Assembly (NCBI GenBank): GCA_016721425.1
Contig: JADKID010000005.1
Location: 682,001 to 746,000, forward strand
Direction: 5' to 3'
DNA length: 64,000 nucleotides
Origin: Bryobacterales bacterium
GTDB taxonomy: Bacteria > Acidobacteriota > Terriglobia > Bryobacterales > Bryobacteraceae
A model generated the notes under the pieces. The model was not told the origin of the DNA. It saw only the letters and a program-made list of their open reading frames with translations, and made no database searches. The first letter of the stretch is position 1. Every line of letters begins with the position of its first letter. Shown here in pieces: positions 16,980 through 27,800 of the stretch. Position numbers and translations under genes: made by a program.

Positions 16980-17203
16980 TCTGGTGATGCTCTCCTCTCT
17001 GAATGGTCGGAATGCTCTTGCACCCGACGGTTTGGAGCGCGATTTACCGCCACAGAGGAGATCAATATCACTTCACGGGCCAAAGCAATGGTTAAGCTGC
17101 TCGACGCGCCACCGAGGGAAGATTCATGGGGAAACGGTGGAGTGGAGCCAAGGCTGGATCTAGCACGGGATAGTCTGGCGCCGCCGCCGGACTGCCCACA
17201 TTC

Positions 17204-17226
17204 GGTCACCTGACCATCTGCCGTCA
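17204..17226. promoter_or_regulatory. Tripartite palindromic site, candidate sigma-54 activator binding site
   Basis: The site reads GGTCA-CC-TGACC-ATCTGC-CGTCA, the same three half-sites and spacings as at 11825-11847, with one mismatch in the last half-site. It lies in the divergent region between the ice-binding gene (start 16979) and the Thivi_2564-type gene (start 17324). No other gene is visible in 16980-17323. Confidence 0.5.
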
Positions 17227-17282
17227 GGCTGCGCAGCCTGGAGCGGGATGAACCCAGGCATGTTTGCTCGCAAACCGGGCAT

Positions 17283-17298
17283 TGGGCGTCGGATTGCT
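17283..17298 (+). promoter_or_regulatory. Candidate sigma-54 promoter of the Thivi_2564-type gene
   Basis: TGGGCGTCGGATTGCT matches the -24/-12 consensus at TGG and TTGCT with exact GG-N10-GC spacing. The activator-type site is about 60 bp upstream. The leader would be very short, because the ribosome-binding site GAAGGAG begins at 17311. Confidence 0.4.
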
Positions 17299-17323
17299 TC
17301 ATTCCTGGGTGAAGGAGCAACAA

Positions 17324-17515
17324 ATGCCTCTGCTAAATGTTGTCGTCTTGTTGATCGTCGTCGGGGTTGGGCTGTACCTGATCAACAGGTACATACCTAT
17401 GGCCTCCAGTATCAAGACGATTCTGAATGTCGTGGTCGTTGTTGTGGTCTGCGTTTGGCTTTTGCAGGCAGTTGGCCTGTGGGGCGATGTGCGCAACTTC
17501 CGCCTGACACGATGA
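17324..17515 (+). CDS. Thivi_2564-family small membrane protein
   Basis: The 63-residue product (MPLLNVVVLLIVVGVGLYLI, NRYIPM, SIKTILNVVVVVVVCVWLL) has two hydrophobic segments separated by the conserved NRYIPM...IKxILN turn, matching the Thivi_2564 family. The ATG at 17324 is fixed by GAAGGAG just upstream; the longer frame from 17264 has no ribosome-binding site. Function unknown, but the family recurs in stress clusters like this one. Confidence 0.85.
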   Translation: MPLLNVVVLLIVVGVGLYLINRYIPMASSIKTILNVVVVVVVCVWLLQAVGLWGDVRNFRLTR

Positions 17516-17608
17516 CCGCAATTGGTCGTTCAACCTGGGGCGATCCGGCACACGCCGAACCGAAACGAGCAGCGGACTACAGGGTCTTGCAACAAAAAGA
17601 AGGAAGAA

Positions 17609-18388
17609 ATGAAGACATTGAGAGTAGTTACAACGATGTGTTGCGTGGCACTCATGGGTGCCGCACTCGCACCGAGTGCGAAGGCCGATGAGTGGAACAA
17701 GAAAACCGTGATCACCTTCAGTGGCCCGGTGGAGATCCCAGGGGTGCACCTTACGGGGTGGGGCGTGCTGCCCGCGGGCACGTATGTGTTCAAGATCCTG
17801 GCCTCGCAGTCCGACCGGCACATCGTCCAGATTTTTAACCAGGACGAGACAGCCATCTACGCCACGATTCTGGCGATTCCAAACTATCGCCTCAAGGCCA
17901 CCGACAAAACTGTGATCACGTTCTCCGAGCGACCGGCAGGCGAGCCGGAGGCACTGCGCGCATGGTTCTACCCCGGCAGGAATTGGGGCGAGGAGTTTGT
18001 CTATCCCAAGGCGAGAGCTATCGAACTGGCCAAGACCACTAACACGCCTGTCCTGTTCACAACCGCCGAGATGCCGGCGGAAGTCGCTGAGCCGATCAAG
18101 TCCGCAGACGCCCCGGTTGTGGTGGAACTGAAGCGTGCGCCAATCATGGCGTATAAGCCGTCCGGTGAGGAAGTACAGGTTGCCGAGGTGGTTACCGCTC
18201 CGCCGGCCGAGACGTTGGTGGCGGAGGCGCCCGCGGCGCCAGTGGTATTGATGGCGCCCCCCGTGGAGACCGTCCAGGAGAAGAAACTCCCGGAGACGGC
18301 GAGCACGCTGCCGCTGATCGCCGTGTTGGGCCTGCTGTCCCTGGGTGCGGCCTTCGCGGTCCGCGCCGTTCAGATTCGCGTTCAGTAG
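17609..18388 (+). CDS. Secreted protein with LPETA sortase-type C-terminal signal
   Basis: From the ATG at 17609 (AGAAGGAAG just upstream) the product has 259 residues. A signal peptide ends near PSAKADEW. A beta-rich domain common in acidobacteria follows (LPAGTYVFKILASQSDRHIV, then YRLKATDKTVITFSERPAG), then a Pro/Val/Ala/Glu-rich spacer (about 150-225). The C-terminus is LPETAS, a hydrophobic segment (LPLIAVLGLLSLGAAF) and a final Arg-containing tail, the layout of sortase substrates. A sortase gene lies 2.8 kb downstream at 21167. Covalent or membrane anchoring by that enzyme is inference. The function of the main domain is unknown. Confidence 0.8.
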   Translation: MKTLRVVTTMCCVALMGAALAPSAKADEWNKKTVITFSGPVEIPGVHLTGWGVLPAGTYVFKILASQSDRHIVQIFNQDETAIYATILAIPNYRLKATDKTVITFSERPAGEPEALRAWFYPGRNWGEEFVYPKARAIELAKTTNTPVLFTTAEMPAEVAEPIKSADAPVVVELKRAPIMAYKPSGEEVQVAEVVTAPPAETLVAEAPAAPVVLMAPPVETVQEKKLPETASTLPLIAVLGLLSLGAAFAVRAVQIRVQ

Positions 18389-18405
18389 CGGGTTCGTCAT
18401 CCCTC

Positions 18406-18435
18406 GCACCGCGCGCCTCCCGCTGCGCGCTGTGC
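18406..18435 (+). terminator. Stem-loop after the LPETA protein gene
   Basis: Arms 18406-18416 and 18425-18435 pair at 10 of 11 positions around an 8-nt loop, 18 nt past the stop. No T-run follows, so it may be a weak or Rho-assisted terminator, or only a stabilising 3' hairpin. Confidence 0.4.
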
Positions 18436-18468
18436 GGGGGCTACGGCTCAACTAGAAGAGGTGTCAGC

Positions 18469-20205
18469 ATGAGACCAATAGTGATTCCCCTGCTTGCCAC
18501 GGCGCTCAGGCATCGGAGGAACGGCGACGGACACTACGAAACCAAGTCCCGCGGGCTGGCCGTGCTTAACACTCCAATGTTGAACAAGGGTATGGCATTC
18601 ACGGCGCAAGAGAGACAGGCTCTGGGTCTGACGGGGCTACTCCCCCCGGAAATCAGCACGTTGGAGATACAGGTCCAGCGCGCCTACATTCAGTACACGC
18701 GGCTGCCGGACCCAATTAGCAGGAACATCTACCTCACCGCGTTGCACGATCGCAACGAAGTACTCTTCTACCGGCTGTTTTCAGAGCACTTACGGGAAAT
18801 GATCCCAATTGTCAACGATCTCACTGTCGGCATGGCCATGCAGCAATACCATCACGAGTGCCGCCGCCCGCGTGGAGTCTATCTATCAATCGACAGTCCG
18901 GATTCCATCGAGGAAGCGTTCAGCAACCTCGGTGTCAGCTCCGACGAGATCGACCTGATCATCGCGACCGATGCCGAACAGATCATGGGAATCGGAGATT
19001 GGGGTGTGGGTGGCATCGAAGTGTCTATCGGCAAGCTGGCGATATACACGGCAGCTGGCGGGATTGACCCGACACGAGTGGTCCCGGTGATGATCGATGT
19101 GGGTACCAATCGCGAGAGCCTGCTCAACGACCCGACCTACATCGGGAACCGGCATGCCCGGGTGCGCGGGAAGAAGTACGACGACTTCATCGCGGCCTAC
19201 GTCGAGATCGTGACGGCGCTGTTTCCCAATGCGCTGCTGCAATGGGAGGACTTTGCCCCCAGCACGGGAAGACGGATCCTCGGGGCGTATCGGAACCGTA
19301 TCTGTACCTTTAATGACGACATGCAGGGCACTGGCGCCATCACTCTGGCGGCTGCTATATCCGCGGTCCGCGTGTGCGGCACACCCCTGCGCAACCATCG
19401 CGTGGTCATCTTCGGCGCGGGTACGGCGGGAATCGGCGTGGCCGATCAACTGCGCGACGCCATGATGCGGGACGGGCTATCCAAAAAGGACGCAACCAGA
19501 CGCTTCTGGTGCGTAGACCGCCATGGATTGCTCACAAACGGGATGGTCGGCGAACTTCGTGATTACCAGGCCAGTTACGCCCGGCCCGCCGCTGAAAGCA
19601 AAGGCTGGAAACACGATGGAGACGGACACGGTATCAGCCTGGCTGAGGTGGTGCACCGGGTGAAGCCGACAATGTTGATTGGCGCGTCCACGGCCACAGG
19701 CAGTTTCACCGAAGCGATCGTCAAGGAGATGGCGGCGCATACCGTGCGCCCGATTATCTTCGCGCTTTCCAACCCGCAGGTGAGGGCCGAGGCCAACCCG
19801 GCCGATCTGATTGCCTGGACCGATGGTCGGGCGCTGGTGGCCACGGGAAGCCCGTTCGCTCCGGTCACATACAAGGGGACCACCTACGTGGTCGCACAGA
19901 TCAGCAATTCTCTGCTCTATCCGGGGCTAGGCCTCGGCACGATCGTGTCGCAAGCGAGCCGGATCAGCGATGGAATGTTCGCGGCGGCCGCCAGTGCCGT
20001 ATCCAGCATGGTGACTGTCTACCAACCGGGAGCGTCTCTATTGCCGCAGATTGACGACTTGCGGACAGTGTCTGTCACCGTGGCGGCAGCCGTCGCTGAA
20101 GCGGCGGACGCCGAAGGCTTGGCGCGCGTGCCATTGAAAGACGTCATCCAGCAGGTTCAGGACGCCATGTGGCAGCCTGACTACCGGCGAATTCTGGCAT
20201 CGTGA
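18469..20205 (+). CDS. maeA: NAD-dependent malic enzyme
   Basis: The 578-residue product has the length of large-subunit malic enzymes (oxaloacetate-decarboxylating malate dehydrogenase, malate to pyruvate and CO2). Visible are the N-terminal domain (MLNKGMAFTAQERQALGLTG, LLPP), 'YIQYTRLPDPISRNIYL', the malate/metal-binding stretch (QWEDFAP and FNDDMQGTG), the Rossmann fold (IFGAGTAGIG) and 'FALSNP' near the C-terminus. The residue pattern after the Rossmann Gly-rich loop (WCVDRHGL) fits NAD rather than NADP use, but that is not certain. An AGAGGTG ribosome-binding site precedes the ATG. The stop overlaps the start of the VWA gene (GTGA). Its place before a surface-protein pair has no obvious metabolic logic. 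Confidence 0.92.
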   Translation: MRPIVIPLLATALRHRRNGDGHYETKSRGLAVLNTPMLNKGMAFTAQERQALGLTGLLPPEISTLEIQVQRAYIQYTRLPDPISRNIYLTALHDRNEVLFYRLFSEHLREMIPIVNDLTVGMAMQQYHHECRRPRGVYLSIDSPDSIEEAFSNLGVSSDEIDLIIATDAEQIMGIGDWGVGGIEVSIGKLAIYTAAGGIDPTRVVPVMIDVGTNRESLLNDPTYIGNRHARVRGKKYDDFIAAYVEIVTALFPNALLQWEDFAPSTGRRILGAYRNRICTFNDDMQGTGAITLAAAISAVRVCGTPLRNHRVVIFGAGTAGIGVADQLRDAMMRDGLSKKDATRRFWCVDRHGLLTNGMVGELRDYQASYARPAAESKGWKHDGDGHGISLAEVVHRVKPTMLIGASTATGSFTEAIVKEMAAHTVRPIIFALSNPQVRAEANPADLIAWTDGRALVATGSPFAPVTYKGTTYVVAQISNSLLYPGLGLGTIVSQASRISDGMFAAAASAVSSMVTVYQPGASLLPQIDDLRTVSVTVAAAVAEAADAEGLARVPLKDVIQQVQDAMWQPDYRRILAS

Positions 20206-21170
20206 GAGGGGCGGGAATGGCGATTCTTGCGCTCTTCCTTCTCGGCGTTACCGGTGCCACCGTCCAACAAGCGCCGCCAGCCGACACCCAGGACCCCGAC
20301 GCGTATCGGATCTCAGTGAACGTCGATCTCGTAGTGCTCCACGCCACTGTCCGTGACGGCCAGGGCCGGTACGCCTCCGATTTGCGCGCCCAGGATTTTG
20401 AGGTCTACGAGGAAGGCGTGCGGCAGACCATCCGCCTGTTCCGGCACGAGGACATTCCAGTGACCGTGGGTCTGGTTATCGATCACAGCGGGAGCATGAA
20501 GCGGAAACTCGCCGATGTGATCGCCGCTGCCCGGACTTTCGTACGTGCCAGCAACCCGGAGGACGAGATGTTCGTCGTGAACTTCAATGAACACGTCAGC
20601 CTGGGCCTGCCGGACGCGATCCACTTCACAAACAGCCCGGACGAACTGGAAACCGCGATCCTGAAGACGCCCGCGGGTGGAATGACGGCACTCTATGACG
20701 CGATCAGCGTGGCTCTGGGTCGGCTCCAGACCGGCGGCCGTGAAAAGAAAGTCCTCATCGTCATCAGTGACGGCGGCGACAACGCCAGCAAACGAAAACT
20801 GGCCCAGGCGCTGGCGATGGCCGCCCAATCCAGCGCTATTGTCTACACCATCGGGATCTTCGATGAGGATGACCCGGACCGGAATCCGGGCGTACTCAAG
20901 CGTCTGGCCCGGGCGACGGGCGGTGAAGCCTATATCCCGGGTAACTTCGCGGCGCTGCCAGCCGTTTGTGAACGCATTGCCAAGGAGATTCGCCATCAAT
21001 ACACCCTCGGCTATGTGCCGGCCAGTACAGCACCGCGTGGTGCATACCGGGCCATTCGAGTTGTGGCGGTGGCGGCAGCGGCGGGCGCCGGGAAGCTCTC
21101 CGTGCGCGCCCGCGACGGTTACGTTGCGGGTGGGGAATCGCCACCGGCCAAAGTCGGAGCAGACAGATGA
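20202..21170 (+). CDS. Secreted VWFA-domain protein (acidobacterial VWFA-related family)
   Basis: The 322-residue product has a signal peptide (MRGAGMAILALFLLGVTGAT), the family's N-terminal strand region (YRISVNVDLVVLHATVRDG, DFEVYEEG) and a von Willebrand factor A domain with MIDAS motif DHSGS near 94-98, then 'GMTALYDAI' and 'VLIVISDGGDN'. These proteins are typical of acidobacteria and presumed to mediate surface protein-protein contacts. The GTG start overlaps the malic enzyme stop; ATG at 20217 with a GA-rich leader is an alternative, but the GTG start supplies an Arg to the signal peptide. The stop overlaps the sortase start (ATGA), so the two are coupled. Confidence 0.87.
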   Translation: MRGAGMAILALFLLGVTGATVQQAPPADTQDPDAYRISVNVDLVVLHATVRDGQGRYASDLRAQDFEVYEEGVRQTIRLFRHEDIPVTVGLVIDHSGSMKRKLADVIAAARTFVRASNPEDEMFVVNFNEHVSLGLPDAIHFTNSPDELETAILKTPAGGMTALYDAISVALGRLQTGGREKKVLIVISDGGDNASKRKLAQALAMAAQSSAIVYTIGIFDEDDPDRNPGVLKRLARATGGEAYIPGNFAALPAVCERIAKEIRHQYTLGYVPASTAPRGAYRAIRVVAVAAAAGAGKLSVRARDGYVAGGESPPAKVGADR

Positions 21171-21769
21171 GACTCGTGTTGCCCCAGCGGGCGCTCGCGC
21201 GACTTTTACGCTGGACCCGACGGGTTCTGTTCGCCGCTGCCGTCTCATTGCTGGGTTACTGCGGGTTTGTCCTGCTTGACACCTGGACCTTTCAAGCAGA
21301 GGAGCGCCGCCAACTCGGACAACTGCTGACACTCCCGGCCTCCGCCCGAGCGTCGCTGCCGGCCGTGCCGGGCGGTTTGATCGGACGCATCGACATTCCT
21401 CGTTTGGGTCTCTCGGCGATCATCATGGAGGGTACAAGCTCCAAAACCCTGCGGCGTGCGGTCGGTCACATTGCCGGTACCGCACTACCCGGACAGCCGG
21501 GCAACGTGGGCCTTTCCGGCCATCGCGACACGTTCTTCCGGCCATTGCGGAACATCCGGCAAGACGACCTCATCACCCTCCGGACCTTGGCCGGTGACTT
21601 CCGCTACCGAGTCCTGTCTACCCGGATCGTGGCGCCCGTCGAGGTGGCGGTGCTGGAACCCGGCGGGAATGAGATTCTCACCCTCGTCACCTGCTATCCG
21701 TTCTACTTCGTAGGCTCCGCTCCCGAGCGTTTCGTCGTTCGGGCCGAGAGAGTCAGAAACAAATCGTGA
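21167..21769 (+). CDS. Class D-type sortase
   Basis: The 200-residue transpeptidase has an N-terminal basic/hydrophobic anchor (RRVLFAAAVSLLGYCGFVLL) and a sortase fold. All three catalytic residues are visible: His119 in SGHRDTFFRPL, Cys176 in TLVTCYPFYFVG and Arg188 in APERFVVRA. The TLVTCYPF and FYFVGSAPERF signatures match class D-like sortases of Gram-negatives. It is translationally coupled to the VWA protein, and an LPETA-tailed protein is encoded at 17609; both are candidate partners, although the VWA protein itself has no LPXTG tail. Confidence 0.9.
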   Translation: MRLVLPQRALARLLRWTRRVLFAAAVSLLGYCGFVLLDTWTFQAEERRQLGQLLTLPASARASLPAVPGGLIGRIDIPRLGLSAIIMEGTSSKTLRRAVGHIAGTALPGQPGNVGLSGHRDTFFRPLRNIRQDDLITLRTLAGDFRYRVLSTRIVAPVEVAVLEPGGNEILTLVTCYPFYFVGSAPERFVVRAERVRNKS

Positions 21770-21809
21770 CCCCCAACACCGCCAATCCGGAACATCCTCT
21801 CGAACTGAG

Positions 21810-24800
21810 CTAGACAGTGGTCGCTGGCTTGGCCCTGCCCTCTCCGGTTGCCCACGGAGCCGATACACCAGCGAAGATATGGATCGAATGGACCTCACCA
21901 TCGTCCACCAGGTGGATCTCTAGCTCGGACCGTTCTCCGCCGTTTTCTACCTTGATCCGATACTCACTTCGTCCATAGCGGAAAGTCAGTGAGTAGCCGG
22001 GCCAGCTCGCGGGAATCATCGGCTGAATGGATAGGCGTCCGGCTCGCAATTGGAAGCCCAGGACTTCCTCCAGCCACACCCGATACATCCAACCCGCCGA
22101 GCCGGTGTACCACGTCCAACCACCGCGCCCCACCTGGCCCTCCAGTGAATAGACATCGGCCGCAACGGAGTAAGGCTCTGTCCGATAGGTGGCGCAAGCC
22201 TCCGGTGTGCGCGAATGCTCAATCGGATTCAGCATCTGCAGAACTTCGACAGCACGCTCACCGTCTCCCATGCGCGCAAACGCCATCGCCACCCACATGG
22301 CTGCGTGGGTGTACTGACCGCCGTTTTCGCGCACACCCGGCGGATACCCCATGATGTAACCAGGATTCGGGCTGGACGTGTCGAAAGGTGGCGTGAAGAG
22401 AAGGACAAGTTTCTCTTTGTCGCGAATCAGATACTTCTCGACCGAACGCATCGCCGCAGCCGCCCGCTCCGGGTTGCCGGCGCCACTGATCACGGACCAG
22501 GACTGCGCGATCGAGTCAATGCGGGCTTCCTTGCTCTCCCGCGACCCAAGCGGCGTCCCGTCGTCGAAGAAGGCCCGCAAGTACCACTCGCCATCCCAGG
22601 CGGTCAGTTCCACCGCCGCGCTATAGTTGTCGGCGCGGGCGCGGTACCGGGAGGCCAGCTCCGCTTCGCCGCGGCTCCCACAGACAACGGCGAACTTCTT
22701 CAGGACGTCCGCGAGAAACCACGCCAACCAGACACTCTCACCTTTCCCTTCGTCCCCCACGCTGCTCATGCCATCATTCCAGTCGCACGTGCCCATCAGA
22801 GGCAGGCCATGGGACCCATACGTGCTGCCCTTCTCAATCGCCCGGCGGCAGTGCTCGAATATCGTTGCCTCCTCCACCGATGCCACCGGCTGAGAATAGA
22901 CTTCGCGCTCCTCATCCTTCAGGGGCGTTCCATCGAGAAACGCAGCGGTGGCATCGAGAATGCTCGTGTCGCCCGTGACGTCCACGTACTGGCACACTGC
23001 GAACGGGAGCCACAGCAGGTCGTCCGAGCATCGGGTGCGTACGCCGGCGCCCGACGGAGAATGCCACCAATGCTGAACGTCTCCTTCCGCAAACTGCCGC
23101 GAAGCCGCACGCAAAATGACCTCCCGCGCGATCGGCGCCGCCGAGTAGAGCAGTGCCAGCGCGTCCTGCAACTGGTCCCGGTATCCGTATGCGCCGCTCG
23201 ACTGGTACAAAGCCGAACGCCCCCAGATGCGGCAGCTCAGTGATTGATAGAGCAGCCAGCGATTCATCATTAGATCCACCGAGAGAATTGGAGTTTGGAT
23301 CTGAATCGTGGAGAGCAGGCTCTCCCACCAGCCCCGCGTCTCCTCGAGTGACCGTTCGGCGTTCTCCGTGTCACGATACTGCGCAACCAGGCGCCGGGCG
23401 TGATCGGTATCATCAGCCTGCCCCAGTAAACAGATCACCGTTTTTTCTTCCCCAGGGCCCAGCTCGAATTTCGTCTGCAGCACCCCGCACGGATCCAGTC
23501 CCGGACCCGCCAGCCTGGCAAGCGACACCCGGCCCAACGCCGCCGGGGCCTCCGCTGAACCGTTTCGCCCAAGGAATGCGGTTCTATCCCCCGTGTAGGA
23601 ACTGGGCTCCGGGGTCATGGCTGCGAACGCAATTCGATGTCCATAATCCAAGTGAAGAGCATTCTTGGAGAAAAGGGCTTTCGCCTTGTCATCCCAGGAG
23701 GAAACGATGTGCATTTGTGTCGCCTCCCGATCCGTGCCGAGCACGAACTCCGAGTAGGCGGTGACCGACAGGCGCCGTCTCTGCGAGGATTTGTTCCTGA
23801 TCCGCAGGCGCTGGATTCGCACCGGATCGGATCTCTCCGCATGCACCGGCACAAACGTCATCAGGGTCTGCTCCAGCGAATGACTGTTATGCTCGAACTC
23901 CGTGTAACCCTGCCCGTGCCGCGCACGATAGGCATCCACTTCGCGCACCGGCAGCGGCGTGGGGGTCCAATAGACGCCCGTGTCTTCATCCCTGATATAG
24001 ATGGCTTCGGCGGCAGTGTCCAAAACCGGGTCGTTGCTCCAGGGGGTCAACCGGTTCGACTGGCTGTTGCCATACCAGCAACAGCCAGAGCCCGCTTCGC
24101 TCACGATGGCGCCGAACACCGGATTCGCCATGACATTGATCCACGGCAGCGGCGTGGAGACTTTAGGACCGAGATAGATCGCATACTCGCGCCCGTCCGC
24201 CGTGAACCCTCCTATGCCATTGAAATAGGGAAGCTCCAGGAAGGGCAGCTCTCCGGTGGGCTGCTCCTCCCGCCGTTTGACGGGCAACAGGATTGGCAAA
24301 GAAAGCCCTTCCGGTGGCCCGCTGAGCTGTTTGGCCAGCGGACCGCGCACAGCGCCCATTGTGGACCGGGCAACGGTGAGAATCAGATTCAGATCCTCAT
24401 CAGAAATCTGATCCGTCTTCAATAGGAATGCACCGCCCGGCTGCTGCGTCCCCGTATGCAGGGAGTGCGCTTCCACAAGACGGAGCAATTGCTGGTGGAG
24501 CGGTTGATCATAGCTCGCCGGCTCGCGGTTCAGAATCACCATGTCGACTTTGAAGCCCCGCAGCCGCCAATAGGTATGCGCAACCAGCAGCTCACGTACC
24601 AGCGGAAGACCGAGTGAATCGCTCACCCAGACGGTCGCAATCGGCAGGTCACCGGAGATGCCATGCGCCCAGAGCCTCGATTGAGTCTGCACGTTCCGGC
24701 GGAGCCGTTCCGCCGGCGCCCGTAGCCGGATGTTGGGATAAATGAGATGGCTGGCGAGTTCGGCAAAGCGCATCGCCTCGTCACCCTGTATGCCCAGATA

Positions 24801-27800
24801 CCGGTATTCCAGCTGCGCGTGCGACCAGGCCAGTTCAAACGCCCGGCTGCTCACGTCCGGATCTCTGTATTTGACGATCAATCGCAGCAGTTCCTCGCGC
24901 GTGGCCGCGGCCACCGTAACCAGCGTGACCTGGGCCTGCTGCCTCGGCTCCAGCGAAACGTGCCGCCGGATCGCGAACATGGGATCCAGCACGTAGCCAT
25001 CGCTCTGGTTCATGGACATGCAAGGGTTCTGCCAGGTGCGCCCTCGGCCCAGGAAGCGCGCGCGGTCTGTCTCGAATTCGAACGAGCTGTCACCCTCCGG
25101 AGTTTGAATCATCAACTGCGCCACCCAGATCGGCGCTTCATCGGCGGAACGCGGCCTGCGCCAAGCCAGGAGCGCCTGCAACTCGGGCAGAGCCTCGGTC
25201 TGTATAAATAGCTTGCTGAAGGCCGGATGCGCGCAATCCGCGCCGTGAGGCGCCAGACTCAATTCGGCTGCGCTGGTCAACTCGATCGTCCGGGCTCGCG
25301 AACCCTGGTTGACCAGAGTAATGCGGCGGATCTCGGCGTCGTCGTCTGGCGACACCGTCACGTCCAGATGACTCTCAATGCCCAGCCTGCGGAGACGGAA
25401 CTCCGCCCGGTCCGCGCTGAAAGTCGCCGTGTAGCGCGGGTCTTTGATGTTGAACGGCTGATGCGTCAATGACCAGAGTGTGCCGCTCTCCTCCTCGCGA
25501 AGATAGATGAACGTGCCCCAGTTGTCTCGTGTGGTATCCGAACGCCAGCGCGTGATGTCAAACTCGCCCCACCGGCTGTAGCCGCCGCCCGTGTTGGTGA
25601 TCATCAACGCGTAGCGGCCGTTGCCCATGAGTTGCACATACGGGATGGGTGTGTCCTCGTCGAACACCCGGTATTCCGGCGCCGCCGGCCCCGAAACCAG
25701 CCGTACCGCCACCTGATCGGTGGGACGGTGAACCAGCATCGAGGGCACGGCCGGAATCCGCTCAAACAGCAGCGGCTCCACTGCCTTGATCCGGCGATCG
25801 GCATGGAAACGCGTTCGCATGATCCCCCGGTTGAGCACGTTGTTCAGGGCCATCAGACTCATGCCCTGGTGGTGGGCCATGTAGGCGTAAACGATCACAC
25901 CCTTTCCGCCCCGCCGTTCCTCCTGGCGCGTATAGTCCAGCGCCTCATAGAACCCCATGTGGCCGTACATGCCGGCCTTCATCAACCGCTTCAGGTTCTT
26001 CACTGCCTCGGCCGGGTTGACCAGCAGAGCCAGCGCGGTGGCATAGGGCGCCACCACCAGATCATCCTCTAGCCCCCGCTTCAAACCGAGCGACGGCACC
26101 CCAAACGCTCGATACTGATACGTCTTGTGTGCATCGATCGCGCTGTATGCGGACTCCGAGATGCCCCACGGCACTCCACGGTCCCGGGTGTATTCAATCT
26201 GCCGCTCCACCGCCGATGCGCAGGCGTTCTCCAGCAGGGAGTTGCGGAAACTGCGCGTAAACAGCAGCGGCATCAGGTATTCGAACATCGTGCCGCTCCA
26301 GGAAAGCAGCACCTGGCCGTGATCCGACGTATACGGACGTCCCAGCGCCAACCAGTGCTCCACCGGTACGTCGCCCTTGGCGATCGCCACCAGGCTGCCA
26401 AGTCGCGCCTCGCTCGCCAGCAGGTCGTAGTGGGCAGTCACGTTCAACGGGCCGCCTACCTCATATCCGATCGCGAACAACCGCCGTTTCGCATCATAGA
26501 CAAACTGCATGTCTATGCCTTCAGCCAAGGCATGGCTCATCTCTCCCAGATGGCTGCACCGTCTCATCATCTCCGTCGACGCTGCTCGAGCCTTCTCGAA
26601 CTCCGCCCGGACCTCTGCAATCCAGACCGCAAGGTTCGCCGTAAGCGGGCCCTTATTCCCAGCCTCCTGCAAGATGTCGCCCAACAGGCCGGTTTCACCC
26701 CGAGCCACCGCGCCCCAGGACGGCAACTCGCGCAGCAGTTTCCGCCGCGCCACAATCGCCTTTTCGCCGAGAGGCTGCAAAAACTCGTCCGGCGGAGCGC
26801 CCAGAACTTCCAACCAGTTCAAATAGTCAGCGGCGTGTTGAATCCAACCGCCAATCTGCCGTTCCAACTGCGTGAACCAGTACGCTCGCTCGCCCGTCGG
26901 CTGATCGCTCCAACGGAGGGTCTCCGTCAGCTTGCGGGCCGGTTCCATAGCGAGCCGAATCCGTGCCAGAATCTCGATGCCAGACGACTCTTCTTCCAGC
27001 AGGCCCCGCAGCGCTGCGAGCGGAACACGGGTGTTGTGGTCCGACGAGAAGCGCTCCGTAATGACAGCCAGCGTATCGGCCAGGCCCCGCAGCGCGCGCG
27101 CATCCAGTTGCGACTCCGTATCCAGTTCCTCAGCCGCCTGCTGCAGTACCCACAAGCTCGCGATGAGATTCCCGCTATCCACAGTCGATACGTACTTGGG
27201 CGCTAGCGGTTCCAGAGTCCGCGTGTTGTACCAGTTCAGGAGGTGACCTTCGCAGGTTTCCAGCTTGGCCAGCGAGTCGAGCGTGGCGGTGCAGCGGTCC
27301 ACCATCGGGCTTAAGGTCACAAGTCCGAGATCACGGGCTGATACCGCCGACATCAGCCATAGCCCGATGTTTGTGGGCGAGGTGCGCTCCGCTACCTCAA
27401 CATGCAGCGCCTCCTGGGAATTGTCAGGTGGCAGCCAGTTGTGGCTGGCGCCGACCAGATCATCGAAATAGCGCCACGTTTCGCGGGCAATGCGCCGCAG
27501 GAATCGCTGGTCATCGGAATCGATCCACTCCGCCTTTCGAACCGAGCTTCGTTGCGACCTGATCCAATGCTGCACCGCGGGCGCTCCAACCCAGAGCACC
27601 AGGAACGGAGCCCAGGATGGCTCCCATAGCCGGCCGCGGAATGCCAGTGCCAGCATGAACGCCGCTGTCATTGCCGAGATCAGGAAGAAATGGGCACGGA
27701 AGGGATCCAAGTGTAGACGCGCCGCCTGGTAGGACATCTCAGCCGTCTGCCACTCCAGCAGGTGGCGCTTGCTGACCTTGAGCCGGTAGAGCACACGAAC

